A DNA stretch of 64,000 nt from Brevibacillus thermoruber 423 (lineage in GTDB: Bacteria; Bacillota; Bacilli; Brevibacillales; Brevibacillaceae), in contig NZ_KE695653.1 of the NCBI RefSeq assembly GCF_000454065.1, positions 118,067-182,066 of the forward strand. Direction: 5' to 3'. The notes beneath the pieces are model-generated. The model worked only from the letters and a program-made list of their open reading frames with translations. It was not told where the DNA came from and did no database searches. The first letter of the stretch is position 1, and every line of letters begins with the position of its first letter. Made by a program: the position numbers and the translations under genes. Below, one piece after another: positions 24,627 through 34,650 of this stretch.

Positions 24627-25631
24627 CTAGCCTTTCAAGACGCTGCCGCAGTCCTCCAGCGAGATCCCCTGGTAAAAGTATTTGACGATCTGTTCCGCGT
24701 TTTTGCCCGCCTTGGCCATCCCGTTGGCTCCCCACTGGCTCATGCCGACGCCGTGCCCGTACCCTTTTGTCGTGATGTACACCTGGCCGCCCCGCAGTTC
24801 CAGGGAAAAGGCCGAGGAGTTGAGCCCCAGCCGTTCGCGAAACTCGCGACCGCTGAATTCCTTGCCGCCGATGCTGATTTTGCCCACGCGATTGCCCGTG
24901 GTCCGCTCCACGATCCGGTACCAGTTCCCCCCGGTAGCCGTCTCCTGCGCGATGCGCACCCCCAGTTTTTGCTCCAGGTCGGCCACCGTCAGCACCTGCG
25001 TCTTCTCGTAGCTGGGCGACTGGATGTCCCAGGGGCTGGCGACGCTTTTCAAATAGGGCACCGGCTTTTCAAAATACTCGCTGGCGTTTTCGGTAAAGCC
25101 GTTGCTGGTGGAAAAAAACGTGGCGTCGATTGGTTCCCCCTGATAGGTGAGAACCACCCCCGCCGTCGCCTGCACCGCCTGCCGGATGCGCCCGTTTTTC
25201 CAGTCAAACTGCTCCTTCCACAGCTCCCTGCGCTGCTGCTCGTCCAGGTACGCCTGGTGTTTGACCGTATCCAATACCTGCGCCCCCGCCGGAACGTCGT
25301 CAAACTTCTTTTCGCTCAGCCGTCTGACGATGTAGGTGCGCGCCGCCATGGCCTGCGCCTTGAGCGCCTCCATCTCGAATTCGGCCGGCATTTCCGCCGC
25401 GACAACTCCCTCGATATACGTCTCCAGCGGGACGGTTTCCACCGTCTTTTTGTTGGTGCGGTACACCTTGACCTCGATCGGCGGACGGTTCGACGCCGGA
25501 GCGTGCGGGGCGACGGCAGCCACGTCGGCGCTGCCGTTAGACGGGGGAGAAAACAGAGACACCAGTGCGGCAGGCATCAACACGAGCAGTATCGGCAAAC
25601 CGATGAACCAAACGATCAGGTAACGTTTCAT
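24627..25631 (-). CDS. spoIID: Stage II sporulation protein D (lytic transglycosylase)
   Basis: A 334-residue peptidoglycan-degrading enzyme of engulfment with one N-terminal membrane anchor (residues 7-27). The SpoIID domain is well conserved: VPLETYIEGVVAAEMPAEF with the catalytic Glu near residue 85, ALKAQAMAARTYIVRR, FFSTSNGFTENASEYF and C-terminal GYGHGVGMSQWGANGMA. It works with SpoIIM and SpoIIP in B. subtilis. GGGGAGGAG precedes the ATG. It sits between murA and spoIIQ in the conserved order. Confidence 0.96.
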   Translation of the reverse strand: MKRYLIVWFIGLPILLVLMPAALVSLFSPPSNGSADVAAVAPHAPASNRPPIEVKVYRTNKKTVETVPLETYIEGVVAAEMPAEFEMEALKAQAMAARTYIVRRLSEKKFDDVPAGAQVLDTVKHQAYLDEQQRRELWKEQFDWKNGRIRQAVQATAGVVLTYQGEPIDATFFSTSNGFTENASEYFEKPVPYLKSVASPWDIQSPSYEKTQVLTVADLEQKLGVRIAQETATGGNWYRIVERTTGNRVGKISIGGKEFSGREFRERLGLNSSAFSLELRGGQVYITTKGYGHGVGMSQWGANGMAKAGKNAEQIVKYFYQGISLEDCGSVLKG

Positions 25632-25667
25632 GCGACAGCTCCTCCCCGTTTTGTGCTGGACAATTTC

Positions 25668-25675
25668 AGTCTATG
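25668..25675 (-). promoter_or_regulatory. Possible sigma-E -10 element of spoIID
   Basis: Minus-strand CATAGACT is one base off the sigma-E -10 CATACAnT and 36 bases before the start. The -35 is poor, so this is tentative. Confidence 0.3.
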
Positions 25676-25740
25676 TACAAGCAGCGGGAGGTAGAACGAG
25701 AGAGTCAGAGAGACGGGAGTGCGCCTTTAGCGCCTGTACG

Positions 25741-25775
25741 GCACAAAAAAAGACTTCCCGCACGGGGAAGTCTCT
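25741..25775 (-). terminator. Terminator after murA
   Basis: AGACTTCCC / GGGAAGTCT stem with a 5-base loop followed on the minus strand by TTTTTTTG; a classical strong terminator. Confidence 0.9.
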
Positions 25776-25800
25776 CTGTCTATGCTTTTTTGTTCAGCCA

Positions 25801-27126
25801 TCAGGCAAAATTGGGAGAAAAGCTGACTTTCACAGTCTCGGACGCCGCCGCTTCGCGAACATCCGCTTCCGGGGACAGCCGCTCGACGTCGGCGCCCAGT
25901 TGGCGCAGCTTTTCCGTAAAGTTGACGTAGCCCCGGTCGATGTGGTGCAGGCCCGAGACCTCGGTCTCGCCCTCCGCCACCAGGCCGGCCAGCACCAGGG
26001 CCGCTCCGGCCCGCAGGTCGGTGGCCGTGACCTTGCTGCCGGTCAGCTTGGCACCGCCTTCCACAATGGCGCTCCGTCCTTCGATCTTGATATTCGCGTT
26101 CATCCGGCGAAATTCCTCGACGTGCATGAAGCGGTTTTCAAACACCGTTTCCGTCACGATGCTGGTGCCTTCCGATACCAGCAGGAGCGCCATCATCTGC
26201 GACTGCATGTCCGTCGGGAAGCCGGGATACGGCAGGGTTTTGACGTCAACCGCCTTGATCGGGCCGCTGCGGCGGACGCGGATGCCGTTTTCCTGCTCGT
26301 CCACCTGCACGCCCATTTCCCGCAGCTTGGCGGTGACCGATTTCAAGTGATCGCAAATCGCGCCTTCGATGAAGACATCGCCGCCGGTAATCGCCGCCGC
26401 CACCATAAACGTTCCGGCTTCGATCCGGTCCGGAATGACACAGTGGGTGCAGCCCTTGAGCGATTCCACGCCTTCGATGCGGATCGACCCGGTGCCGGCT
26501 CCGCGGATTTTGGCGCCCATGCCGTTGAGGAAGTTGGCCAGATCCACAATCTCCGGCTCTTCCGCGGCATTTTCAATCACGGTCGTCCCTTCGGCCAGGG
26601 CTGCGGCCATCATGATGTTTTCCGTCGCGCCCACGCTCGGAATATCCAGGTAGATTTTCGCGCCCTTCAACCGGCCCTCGACACTGGCTTCAATGAAACC
26701 TTGTCCGATTTCAATTTTGGCGCCCATCGCCTCAAAGCCCTTGAGGTGCTGGTCGATCGGGCGGGTACCGATGGCGCAACCCCCGGGAAGTGCGACGCGC
26801 GCCTTTCCCTGACGGGCGAGAAGCGGCCCCATCACCAGAAAGGACGCACGCATTTTGCGAACCAATTCATAGGAGGCTTCCACGCTCGTCAACCGGGAAG
26901 CCTGAATCGTCAGCACTTCGCGATCATATGTAAGGGAAATTCCCAGCGATCTCAAGAGGTTGCATATGGTTCTGACATCGTCCAGAGCGGGTACGTCGTG
27001 AATGACGCATGTGCCCTTTTCTGCCAGAATGGATGCTGCAATGATAGGGAGTACGGCATTCTTGGCGCCGGAAACCTTGACCTTTCCCGCCAATGCCTTA
27101 CCACCGCGGACAATGATTTTATCCAA
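25801..27126 (-). CDS. murA: UDP-N-acetylglucosamine 1-carboxyvinyltransferase MurA
   Basis: A 441-residue EPSP-synthase-fold enzyme that transfers enolpyruvate from PEP to UDP-GlcNAc, the first committed step of peptidoglycan synthesis in the cytoplasm. The catalytic cysteine is Cys117 in [13 protein letters not shown]. The substrate-binding SGAKNAVLP (residues 19-27), RIEAGTFM and the hinge [10 protein letters not shown] are present. It follows ywmB directly and precedes spoIID, matching the B. subtilis murAA locus. Confidence 0.97.
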   Translation of the reverse strand: MDKIIVRGGKALAGKVKVSGAKNAVLPIIAASILAEKGTCVIHDVPALDDVRTICNLLRSLGISLTYDREVLTIQASRLTSVEASYELVRKMRASFLVMGPLLARQGKARVALPGGCAIGTRPIDQHLKGFEAMGAKIEIGQGFIEASVEGRLKGAKIYLDIPSVGATENIMMAAALAEGTTVIENAAEEPEIVDLANFLNGMGAKIRGAGTGSIRIEGVESLKGCTHCVIPDRIEAGTFMVAAAITGGDVFIEGAICDHLKSVTAKLREMGVQVDEQENGIRVRRSGPIKAVDVKTLPYPGFPTDMQSQMMALLLVSEGTSIVTETVFENRFMHVEEFRRMNANIKIEGRSAIVEGGAKLTGSKVTATDLRAGAALVLAGLVAEGETEVSGLHHIDRGYVNFTEKLRQLGADVERLSPEADVREAAASETVKVSFSPNFA

Positions 27127-27144
27127 TGTGTACCCCTCCGCGTG

Positions 27145-27891
27145 CTAATATTCCGCTGTGATAATCGGTGTACCTACGGTGATCCACGTTCCAGATTGGC
27201 TGTCTCGGTGTGTAGCCACCTGTAGATTCATCTTCGTTTTACCGTTTAACGCGATAAACGGTTTCCACGCCGGGGTGTACCCGGAGATGCTGACAACCGT
27301 CTCGTCCTGCAAACGTTCCAGTTCTTTTGCGTGGAGGGTGCGAAAAATCGACAAAATTTTACCCTCCTGTTGATCAACACTCAGTTTAACACTGTACATT
27401 CCGCGAACACAAGTGCTAATTTGCGGAATCAGGTCGGCTTTTGTCAGGGCTTTGTCGAAAGAGTCCTGTATCACACCTATATATGGTAGGGAATCAGGGG
27501 TTCCGGTCAGAGACAGCGCAAGATATGCATCATAGGCCCCCTGACGAGGGACCCCCGTGACCTGGAACCGTCCTTGTACCCCTTGCCGTTCAAACAGGAC
27601 TTGGTACACATGGAGATTGGATTTCCGCGTCAGTTCGGCTTGCGGTACCGGAATGTCAAGTCGATGTGCCCATGCTTCGGCCAACTCTTTGATGTGTGCG
27701 GGACCAGATACCTGGCCCAATTCCGTGCGGATTCGCACCTGGATCGATACTCCTTCGGCTCCGGAGCCTTCCACCGCGTCGAGCAGCTGCGCCGCTGCCG
27801 GCCGTTCCGGCTTCGCCTCTGCGGGCATCCGCCAAACCGTCACCCCCGCAGCCAACAGCAGCAGGATCCACCACCCCGACCATTTCCCCAT
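27145..27891 (-). CDS. ywmB: YwmB-family secreted protein
   Basis: A protein of about 248 residues with an N-terminal signal or anchor (WWILLLLAAGVTVW) and a DUF1779/YwmB domain with long alternating strands and helices. Function is unknown. The family is found next to murA in Bacillales, as here, so a role at the cell surface is plausible but not shown. I start at ATG 27891 with AGAGGAAG upstream; the frame remains open to 27942. The gap to murA is 18 bases, suggesting co-transcription. Confidence 0.8.
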   Translation of the reverse strand: MGKWSGWWILLLLAAGVTVWRMPAEAKPERPAAAQLLDAVEGSGAEGVSIQVRIRTELGQVSGPAHIKELAEAWAHRLDIPVPQAELTRKSNLHVYQVLFERQGVQGRFQVTGVPRQGAYDAYLALSLTGTPDSLPYIGVIQDSFDKALTKADLIPQISTCVRGMYSVKLSVDQQEGKILSIFRTLHAKELERLQDETVVSISGYTPAWKPFIALNGKTKMNLQVATHRDSQSGTWITVGTPIITAEY

Positions 27892-28030
27892 CGTCTTCCT
27901 CTCCCTTTTCACGTGCTTCTCTTTGTACCTCTTAGTTTGCACGGAAAATTGGAGGGATATACCAGCGGGCGTCGAGAGACTTCGTCCGTCGAACCGATAC
28001 GCGGACCAGACCGCCTGCGTTCGGATGCGG

Positions 28031-28261
28031 TCAGGAGAAAACCTGTCCGATCATCAGGGACCAGCCCAGATAGTCAAGGAAAAAGCGGGCCACTTCGTAT
28101 CCGATCACGAGCGACAGCAGGATTTGCAGCAGCTTGGCCTGCGCGCTGTCCGGTTTTTTCAGAAACAGATCGAAGCGAATGGCCTGCAGCCCCCACCAGC
28201 TCAGCGCGATGAAGAGCACAGTCAGAATGATGCTGACAACCCCGTAGATTTCTTGCTGCAT
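28031..28261 (-). CDS. ywzB: DUF1146 (YwzB-family) small membrane protein
   Basis: A 76-residue protein with two transmembrane helices (about residues 6-28 and 46-72) separated by a loop ending in KKPDSAQAKLLQ, as in the YwzB/DUF1146 family. Function is unknown. In Bacilli it lies between atpC and ywmB-murA; here the nuo operon lies between it and atp. AAGGAGG precedes the ATG. Confidence 0.82.
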   Translation of the reverse strand: MQQEIYGVVSIILTVLFIALSWWGLQAIRFDLFLKKPDSAQAKLLQILLSLVIGYEVARFFLDYLGWSLMIGQVFS

Positions 28262-28325
28262 GTTTTTTCCTCCTTATCCTATATCGGCAAACCCGCCCGG
28301 TTCCATAAATGCGGCCTGTGCAAAA

Positions 28326-28359
28326 AAAGGGGCGGCCTGTCGTGACAGCCGTCCCCTTT
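28326..28359 (-). terminator. Terminator of the nuo operon
   Basis: AAGGGGACGGCTGT pairs with ACAGGCCGCCCCTT around a 4-base loop (with mismatches) and is followed on the minus strand by TTTTTTTGC, about 25 bases after the nuoN stop. Confidence 0.85.
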
Positions 28360-28384
28360 ATTGTACCTGATGTTTGCCCGTCCA

Positions 28385-29911
28385 TCACTGAAACTCTGGC
28401 GGCAGCATGTCGCCAAAGTTGAACGACGGGTTGAACTGCGCCTGCAGATAATTGGTGGCGACGCCCGGAAGCGCGCCGAAGAATACGGTGGCGGCGGCGA
28501 GGACCAGGACAAAGGCACCGATGCCCTTTGGCACCGCGAGCGGCGCTTCGGTCGTGCCCGGCCGCATGTACATCTGCCGGATGATCCCGAAATAGTAGTA
28601 GTAGGACACCACGCTGGTCGCGATCATGATCGCCGCCAGCCAGTAGTTTTCCTGCGCGATGGCGCCCATGAACAGATAGAACTTGCCGAAGAAACCGGCC
28701 GTAATCGGAATCCCCGCCAGCGACAGCAGGAAGATGCTCATTGACACTGCCAGCAGCGGCGAGCGGTGGTACAGCCCGGCAAAGGCCTTCAGCTCTTCGG
28801 TCTGCTGGTCGCGCGTGACGACCATGATCACGGCAAACGCGCCGAAGATGACGAGCAGGTAGGCGAACAGGTAAAACATGACTTCGCCAAAGAACAGGGT
28901 CGTCGGCGGAACGAACGGCACCAGCAGGTACCCCGCCTGGGCGATCCCGGAGTAGGCCATCATCCGCTTGACGTTGGTCTGGCGCAGCGCCATGGTGTTC
29001 CCGATGATCATCGACGCGGCCGCCATCACGGCCAGATAGAGGCTGCCCTCTTCGAAAAAGAATCGGCCTGCCTCGCCGGGAACCTGAAAGAACGCGATCA
29101 TCAGCAGGCGAAACACCAGCGCGAACCCGGCCGCCTTGGAGACGACCGCCAAAAAGGCGGTAACCGGCGTCGGCGCCCCCTGGTAGACATCCGGCGCCCA
29201 CATGTGGTTGGGCGCGGCGGAAATTTTAAACGCCAGCCCCACCGCGAGAAAGGCAAACGCGGCGTACACGAGGAACTGGTAGCCTGCCAAGGACGCGTGA
29301 ACCAGCCGGGAGGAAATCTCGTAAATGTTGGTGGTTCCCGTCAATCCGTACAGGTATGACATCCCGAACAGCGTGACCGCGGTGGCGATGCCGCCGGACA
29401 CGACGTACTTGAATGCCGATTCGTTGGAATGCAGCGACGTTTTGCGCAATCCGACCAGCACGTACGAGGAGAGCGACAGCAGTTCCAGCCCGACAAAGAG
29501 CGTGATCAGGTCGGCCGACGACGCCATCACCATCGCGCCGAGCAGGCCGGTCAGCAGCAGGTAGTAGTATTCGCCGCTGTGCTTCACTTCGCCCTGCTTC
29601 ATGTAGGGAATCGACAGCAGCAGGGTAGAGGCCGCGCCCGCCAGGAACAGCAGCTTGAACGCGTTGCCGTAGTCGTCGATCCGGATCATGTCCGCCATGT
29701 AGCTGTAGGGTTTGTCGAGCGTGTTCAGATTGACGAAGACAAACACGCCGGCCAGCACGACGCCGACCAGGGTCAGCCAGCCCAGCACCGTTTTGCCCAG
29801 CCGTTTTCCGGCAAACAGGTCCAGGAGAGACAGGAAGGTGGCAAAGCCGAGAATGATCCATTCGGGCAGAAGGTAGCTCCAGTCATACGAGAAAATAGTG
29901 TTTACGTCCAT
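28385..29911 (-). CDS. nuoN: NADH-quinone oxidoreductase subunit N
   Basis: A 508-residue polytopic membrane subunit, one of the three antiporter-like proton-pumping subunits of complex I. About 14 hydrophobic segments are visible. Typical motifs are FVGLELLSLSSYVLVGLRK, the Lys-containing AFKISAAPNHMWAPDVYQGAPTP broken here by family positions, and RMMAYSGIAQAGYLL. It is last of the operon and starts three bases after the nuoM stop. Confidence 0.95.
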   Translation of the reverse strand: MDVNTIFSYDWSYLLPEWIILGFATFLSLLDLFAGKRLGKTVLGWLTLVGVVLAGVFVFVNLNTLDKPYSYMADMIRIDDYGNAFKLLFLAGAASTLLLSIPYMKQGEVKHSGEYYYLLLTGLLGAMVMASSADLITLFVGLELLSLSSYVLVGLRKTSLHSNESAFKYVVSGGIATAVTLFGMSYLYGLTGTTNIYEISSRLVHASLAGYQFLVYAAFAFLAVGLAFKISAAPNHMWAPDVYQGAPTPVTAFLAVVSKAAGFALVFRLLMIAFFQVPGEAGRFFFEEGSLYLAVMAAASMIIGNTMALRQTNVKRMMAYSGIAQAGYLLVPFVPPTTLFFGEVMFYLFAYLLVIFGAFAVIMVVTRDQQTEELKAFAGLYHRSPLLAVSMSIFLLSLAGIPITAGFFGKFYLFMGAIAQENYWLAAIMIATSVVSYYYYFGIIRQMYMRPGTTEAPLAVPKGIGAFVLVLAAATVFFGALPGVATNYLQAQFNPSFNFGDMLPPEFQ

Positions 29912-29914
29912 GGA

Positions 29915-31450
29915 TTACCCTCCTATCCCCGTCACGATGGGTACGAGCGTTTTCAGAGTCTGCTGCATCGGATTGCCGAGCACCGCGGGATAGACCCCGA
30001 TCAGGATGATGAAGCCGAGCAGCACCACCATCGGCACCACTTCCATCGGCTGGGCGTCGGCCAAGCCCTTCAGCCGTTCCGGCGTTGGGCCAAACGTCGT
30101 GCGCAGGATCGCCCGCAGCAGATAGGCGGCCGTCAACACGATGCCCAGCGTACCGATCGCGGCGTGAACCGGCCTGTCGCCAAACAACCCCAGGAAGGCG
30201 AAGAATTCGCTGATAAAGCCGGACATGCCCGGCAGTCCCAGGGAGGCCATCCCCGCCGTCAGCAGGATGCCGCTCACAAACGGCATCGATTTGGCCAGGC
30301 CGCCCAGCTCGCTGATCATCGAAGTTTGCGTCCGTTCCCAGATCACGCCGATCAGGAAGAACAGCAGCGCGGAGATGAAGCCGTGAGAGACCACCTGGAA
30401 CATCGCTCCCTGAAACCCGATCGTGTTCATCGCGGCAAATCCCAGCAATACGATGCCCATGTGGCTGATACTGGAGTAGGCCAGCACCATTTTCAAATCC
30501 TCCTGCACAAAGGCGAGCACCGCTCCATACAGGATGTTGATCAGCCCCAGCACCGCCATCCACCCGGCAAACTGGTACGCCTGTTCGGGGAAAAAGCCGA
30601 TGCCCATGCGCAAAAGCCCGTATGCCCCCATTTTCAGCAGGATGCCGGAGTGGATCATGACAATCGCCGGCGGCGCCTGCACGTGTACCTTCAACATCCA
30701 GGTGTGGAACGGGAACACAGGCAGCTTGACCGCAAACGCGATGAACAAGGCGAGAAACAGGCCGAAGCGGAACGCCGGCGTCATCGCGGCGGCGGCCGGA
30801 TGGTCGGTCGATGCCAAAATCGTCGCGATCTTCTCCATGTTCAGCGTTTGCAGGAAGACAAACAGCACGATGAAGGCGATCAGCATGACCGCCGACCCGA
30901 TCCCGTTGTACAGCAGGAACTTGTTGGCCGCCCGTTCGCGCTCTCCGTATCCCCAGATGCCGATCAGGAAAAAGGTCGGCACCAGCGTCAGTTCAAAGAA
31001 GATAAAGAACAGAAACAGGTTTTGCGCGGCGAATACGCCCAGCATGCCGATCAACAGCAGGTGAAACAGGATGAAGTATTCCTTCAGCCGTTTTTTGACC
31101 TGCCAGGAGGCGACCGCCGCCAGCGTACCGACAAGCGCCGTCAGGACGATCAGCGGCATCGAGACGCCGTCCACTCCCAGCTCGTAGGCGAGGTCAAACG
31201 TAAACATCGCCCCCCCTTGGGCGAACCCGATCGGGATGGAAATCCACTTGGCGCTCTCGACAAATTGCGGCTCCGCCGTCTCGTAGTTGAAGGCGGCGAA
31301 CAGCATCAAGGACAGCGCCAGCGGCAGCAGCGTGCCCAGCACCCCAATCTGTTTGATCACACCGCCCTGATGACGCGGGACGAACGCCAGGATCAGGATG
31401 GCCAGCAGCGGCGAAAAGACGATCAAACTAAGCAGGATACTATTGACCAA
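29915..31450 (-). CDS. nuoM: NADH-quinone oxidoreductase subunit M
   Basis: About 511 residues, a second antiporter-like membrane subunit. Conserved segments include FFELTLVPTFFLIGIWG with the key Glu, FAVKLPVFPFHTWMLKVH with the proton-path Lys, and MVLAYSSISHMGIVLLG. I prefer TTG 31450 because GGGAGGTGGA is four to six bases upstream; GTG 31459 lies inside that site. The start lies inside the last codons of nuoL, so translation is coupled. Confidence 0.94.
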   Translation of the reverse strand: MVNSILLSLIVFSPLLAILILAFVPRHQGGVIKQIGVLGTLLPLALSLMLFAAFNYETAEPQFVESAKWISIPIGFAQGGAMFTFDLAYELGVDGVSMPLIVLTALVGTLAAVASWQVKKRLKEYFILFHLLLIGMLGVFAAQNLFLFFIFFELTLVPTFFLIGIWGYGERERAANKFLLYNGIGSAVMLIAFIVLFVFLQTLNMEKIATILASTDHPAAAAMTPAFRFGLFLALFIAFAVKLPVFPFHTWMLKVHVQAPPAIVMIHSGILLKMGAYGLLRMGIGFFPEQAYQFAGWMAVLGLINILYGAVLAFVQEDLKMVLAYSSISHMGIVLLGFAAMNTIGFQGAMFQVVSHGFISALLFFLIGVIWERTQTSMISELGGLAKSMPFVSGILLTAGMASLGLPGMSGFISEFFAFLGLFGDRPVHAAIGTLGIVLTAAYLLRAILRTTFGPTPERLKGLADAQPMEVVPMVVLLGFIILIGVYPAVLGNPMQQTLKTLVPIVTGIGG

Positions 31451-33356
31451 AGAATCCACCTCCCTGCGCCGTCAGGCTGATCGCGACAACCAACAGCAGC
31501 AAGCCGAACAGCACCACGGCCCCGTATGACTGCACCTGGCCGTTTTGTGCCCGGGCATGCAGCGAGCCGATGCCTCTGGTTATTTTCGCGGTCAGGGCCA
31601 CGAGACCGTCCACCACGTACCGGTCGATCAGATCCAGCAGCAGTCCGAGCCAGCCGAGCGGACGGACGATGACGTAGTGATACAGTTCGTCGATGTAGTA
31701 TTTGCGGTAGGACAATTGATACAGCCACGGCATCGCTTCCGGGATGGCGTCCGCCGGAATGTAGCGCTTGCCGTACATCAGATACGCCAGCACAATGCCC
31801 AGGAGCGAGACCAACAGCGCCACGATCTGCAGCCAGGCGGCGGCATGGCCCGTTCCCTCGCCAAATCCGGCGGTAATGGCCGCGCCGGTTTCGCCGGAAA
31901 GCAGCCATTTCGTCAGATACGGGGCGTACGGCGTGTTGACAAAGCCGGCCCCGATGGCCAACACGGCCAGGATCAGCAGCGGGCCGGTCATGACCCCCGG
32001 CGATTCGTGCCCGTCGCGCCTGCCCCGCGGCTCCCCGGCAAACGTCAGGAAGAACAGCCGGAACATGTAAAACGCGGTGAAGAACGCGGCGATGATCGCC
32101 AGCCACAGCAGGTCAAAGCGGTGCGCCTCGTACACGGCGCTGAGAATCGCCTCTTTGGACCAGAAGCCGGCAAACGGAAAGATCCCCGCAATCGCCAGAC
32201 AGCCGATCAAAAACGTCAGCGCGGTCACCGGCATCTTTTTCCACAGACCGCCCATCTCAAACACGTCCTGGGTATGTACCGCGTGGATGACACTGCCGGC
32301 CGCGAGGAACAGCAGCGCCTTGAAAAACGCGTGCGTCATCAGGTGGAACGTCCCCGCCACATAGCCGGCCGCGCCGGCCACCCCCAGCGCCAGCATCATG
32401 TAACCCAACTGGCTGACCGTCGAGTAGGCGAGCACCCGTTTGATGTCGCGCTGCGTCAGGCCGATGGATGCGGCAAAAATGGCCGTAAAGCCGCCGACGT
32501 AGGCCACCACGTCAAGCGCCGTTTCCGAAGCGAGAAACAGCGGATACGTGGCCGCCACCAGGTAAACGCCGGCCGCCACCATCGTCGCCGCGTGGATCAG
32601 GGCGGACACCGGCGTCGGCCCTTCCATCGCGTCCGGCAGCCAGGTGTGCAGCGGGAACTGACCGGACTTGCCGACCGCGCCGACGAAGATCAGGATCGCC
32701 GCCAGCGTAATCATCCACGGCTCCAGCTTGCCGAGCGCAATGCTGTCAAAAATTTGCGTGAACTCAAAGCTACCGGTCCACCAGAACAAGAGGCAGATGC
32801 CGATAAACAAGCCCAGGTCGCCAATCCGCGTGACGATGAACGCCTTTTTCGCCGCCGCCTTGGCCTCCGGCTTGAAGTAGTAGTAGCCCACCAAAAGGAA
32901 CGAGCAGACCCCTACCAGCTCCCAGAAGATGTAGACCTGCAGCAGGTTGGGTGAGATCACCAGGCCCAGCATGGAAAAGGTGAACAGGGCCAGGTATTGG
33001 TAAAACACGGGGAAACGCTCGTCTCCGTGCATGTATCCCTTGGAATAGATTTGCACCAGCAGGCTGACCAGCGTGACGATCACCAGCATCATGGCATTCA
33101 GTTGGTTCACTTCAAAGCCCATGGTGATGACGATGTCGCCCACCTGCAGCCAGTCGAGGGAGAACGTGTAATCGGACGCTCCCTCCTGAAACCTCTGCCA
33201 GAACGTCAGCGCCGCCACCCCAAACGACACGGCGGTCAACAGGATCCCGACGGCGGCAGCTCCTTCTTTCAACTGACGGCCAAACGAGACGATCACGATG
33301 AAAGCAAGAAGCGGAAACAGAGGAATCAGCCACGCGTATTGCATAAGGGTATCCAT
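31440..33356 (-). CDS. nuoL: NADH-quinone oxidoreductase subunit L
   Basis: A 638-residue subunit with about 16 hydrophobic segments, the distal antiporter-like pump of complex I with the extra C-terminal helices that form the lateral arm. Conserved motifs are FWELVGVCSFLLVGYYY, GKSGQFPLHTWLPDAMEGP, and RVLAYSTVSQLGYMMLALG. AAGGAGG precedes the ATG, 18 bases after nuoK. Full length. Confidence 0.96.
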   Translation of the reverse strand: MDTLMQYAWLIPLFPLLAFIVIVSFGRQLKEGAAAVGILLTAVSFGVAALTFWQRFQEGASDYTFSLDWLQVGDIVITMGFEVNQLNAMMLVIVTLVSLLVQIYSKGYMHGDERFPVFYQYLALFTFSMLGLVISPNLLQVYIFWELVGVCSFLLVGYYYFKPEAKAAAKKAFIVTRIGDLGLFIGICLLFWWTGSFEFTQIFDSIALGKLEPWMITLAAILIFVGAVGKSGQFPLHTWLPDAMEGPTPVSALIHAATMVAAGVYLVAATYPLFLASETALDVVAYVGGFTAIFAASIGLTQRDIKRVLAYSTVSQLGYMMLALGVAGAAGYVAGTFHLMTHAFFKALLFLAAGSVIHAVHTQDVFEMGGLWKKMPVTALTFLIGCLAIAGIFPFAGFWSKEAILSAVYEAHRFDLLWLAIIAAFFTAFYMFRLFFLTFAGEPRGRRDGHESPGVMTGPLLILAVLAIGAGFVNTPYAPYLTKWLLSGETGAAITAGFGEGTGHAAAWLQIVALLVSLLGIVLAYLMYGKRYIPADAIPEAMPWLYQLSYRKYYIDELYHYVIVRPLGWLGLLLDLIDRYVVDGLVALTAKITRGIGSLHARAQNGQVQSYGAVVLFGLLLLVVAISLTAQGGGFFGQ

Positions 33357-33374
33357 CTTTGTCCTCCTTTTCGT

Positions 33375-33686
33375 CTAGCGTTTCATCGAATCCATCTCGT
33401 CCACGTTGACGGTCTCCTTGTTGCGGTACAGCGCGATGAGGATCGCCAGCCCCACCGCCACTTCGGCTGCTGCCACCGTCATCGTGAACAGGGTGAAGAT
33501 CTGCCCCGTCACGGCCGGGAACAGCCCGTACTTGGCGAACGCCACGAGGTTGATGTTGACCGCATTCAGCATCAGTTCGATGGACAGCAGCACAATGACC
33601 GCGTTTCGCTTGGTCAGCGCCCCGTACAATCCGACGCAAAACAGAATCAGGGCCACCAGCAAATAGGAGGTAATGTTTACGCTCAT
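33375..33686 (-). CDS. nuoK: NADH-quinone oxidoreductase subunit K
   Basis: A 103-residue membrane subunit with three transmembrane helices. The conserved Glu residues of the proton path lie in [18 protein letters not shown] and in [17 protein letters not shown]. The start overlaps the nuoJ stop as ATGA. Confidence 0.96.
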   Translation of the reverse strand: MSVNITSYLLVALILFCVGLYGALTKRNAVIVLLSIELMLNAVNINLVAFAKYGLFPAVTGQIFTLFTMTVAAAEVAVGLAILIALYRNKETVNVDEMDSMKR

Positions 33687-34192
33687 TCGCTGTCCCCCTC
33701 CTTTTTCGCCATGATGATCGCGCCCACCAGCGCCACCAGCAGCAGGACGGATACCAGTTCAAACGGAATGACGTACTTCGTGAAAATCTCCACGCCGAGC
33801 TGCTTGACGCTGGCCGTCTGCGCTGCGGCTCCCTCCGGCGGCGCCGTCCACACGGTCTTTTGGATGCCCCAGAACATCAGGCCGAACAGGCCGGCGACAA
33901 ACACCAGGCTGAAGATGTTCTTCCAGGAACGTCCCGTCCCTTCGTCGGAAGCGTTGTGTTTGGTGAGCATGATCCCGAACAGCATCAGGATGGATATGGC
34001 GCCCGAGTATACCAGCACCTGGGCCACGCCGACAAACTCGGCCCCCAGCAGCACGAACAGGCCGGCGATGCTGATAAACGTGATCCCGAGCGAAATGACC
34101 ATGTGCACCACCCGGGTGAAGCTGATCATGAAGACCGCGCCGCCGATCGTCAGAAGGGAGAGGATGAAAAAGGCCAGAAATTCGCCGGTCAT
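33683..34192 (-). CDS. nuoJ: NADH-quinone oxidoreductase subunit J
   Basis: About 169 residues with five hydrophobic segments, the membrane subunit that links the quinone-binding part to the pumps. The pi-bulge region is visible as [26 protein letters not shown] start at ATG 34192 with GAGGAGAA upstream, two bases past the nuoI stop; longer frames to 34339 have no ribosome site and antisense-like composition. Confidence 0.94.
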   Translation of the reverse strand: MTGEFLAFFILSLLTIGGAVFMISFTRVVHMVISLGITFISIAGLFVLLGAEFVGVAQVLVYSGAISILMLFGIMLTKHNASDEGTGRSWKNIFSLVFVAGLFGLMFWGIQKTVWTAPPEGAAAQTASVKQLGVEIFTKYVIPFELVSVLLLVALVGAIIMAKKEGDSE

Positions 34193-34194
34193 GA

Positions 34195-34608
34195 CTAATT
34201 CTCCTCCCTGACGTTGGTATTGTTGTCGTCCAGCCATTTCAGGTCCTTGTACAACTCGTCCCGGCTGTACACGGCCAGCTCGTAGTTGTTGGTCATCACG
34301 ATCGCTTCCGTCGGGCACACCTCCGTACAGAGGTCGCACAGGATGCAGATTTCAAAGTTGATGTCGTAGGTGTCGATGATTTTCCCCTTTTTCTCCGGAT
34401 CGGGATGGGGTTTGCCCGTCAGCTGGATGCACTCCGTCGGGCAGATGCGCGCGCACTGGTTGCAGACGATGCATTTTTCCGGCGAGAAGTGCTGAATGCC
34501 GCGAAACCGAGGCGGCATCGGAAAGGGCACGTCCGGGTAGAAATGGGTCACTTTTTTCTCGGTCAGCTTTTTAAACGTATACCCCAGGCCTTTGGCCAGT
34601 CCTAGCAT
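34195..34608 (-). CDS. nuoI: NADH-quinone oxidoreductase subunit I (two 4Fe-4S clusters)
   Basis: About 137 residues. Two ferredoxin motifs, CIVCNQCARICP (about residues 47-58) and CILCDLCTEVCP (about 87-98), carry clusters N6a and N6b that pass electrons towards NuoB. PRFRGIQHF precedes the first motif as usual. ATG 34608 follows AGAGGGGTGA; the seven-codon upstream extension lacks a site. Confidence 0.96.
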   Translation of the reverse strand: MLGLAKGLGYTFKKLTEKKVTHFYPDVPFPMPPRFRGIQHFSPEKCIVCNQCARICPTECIQLTGKPHPDPEKKGKIIDTYDINFEICILCDLCTEVCPTEAIVMTNNYELAVYSRDELYKDLKWLDDNNTNVREEN

Positions 34609-34650
34609 GTGTGTCACCCCTCTGGACAAGATCGTGATACGGCTCGGCGT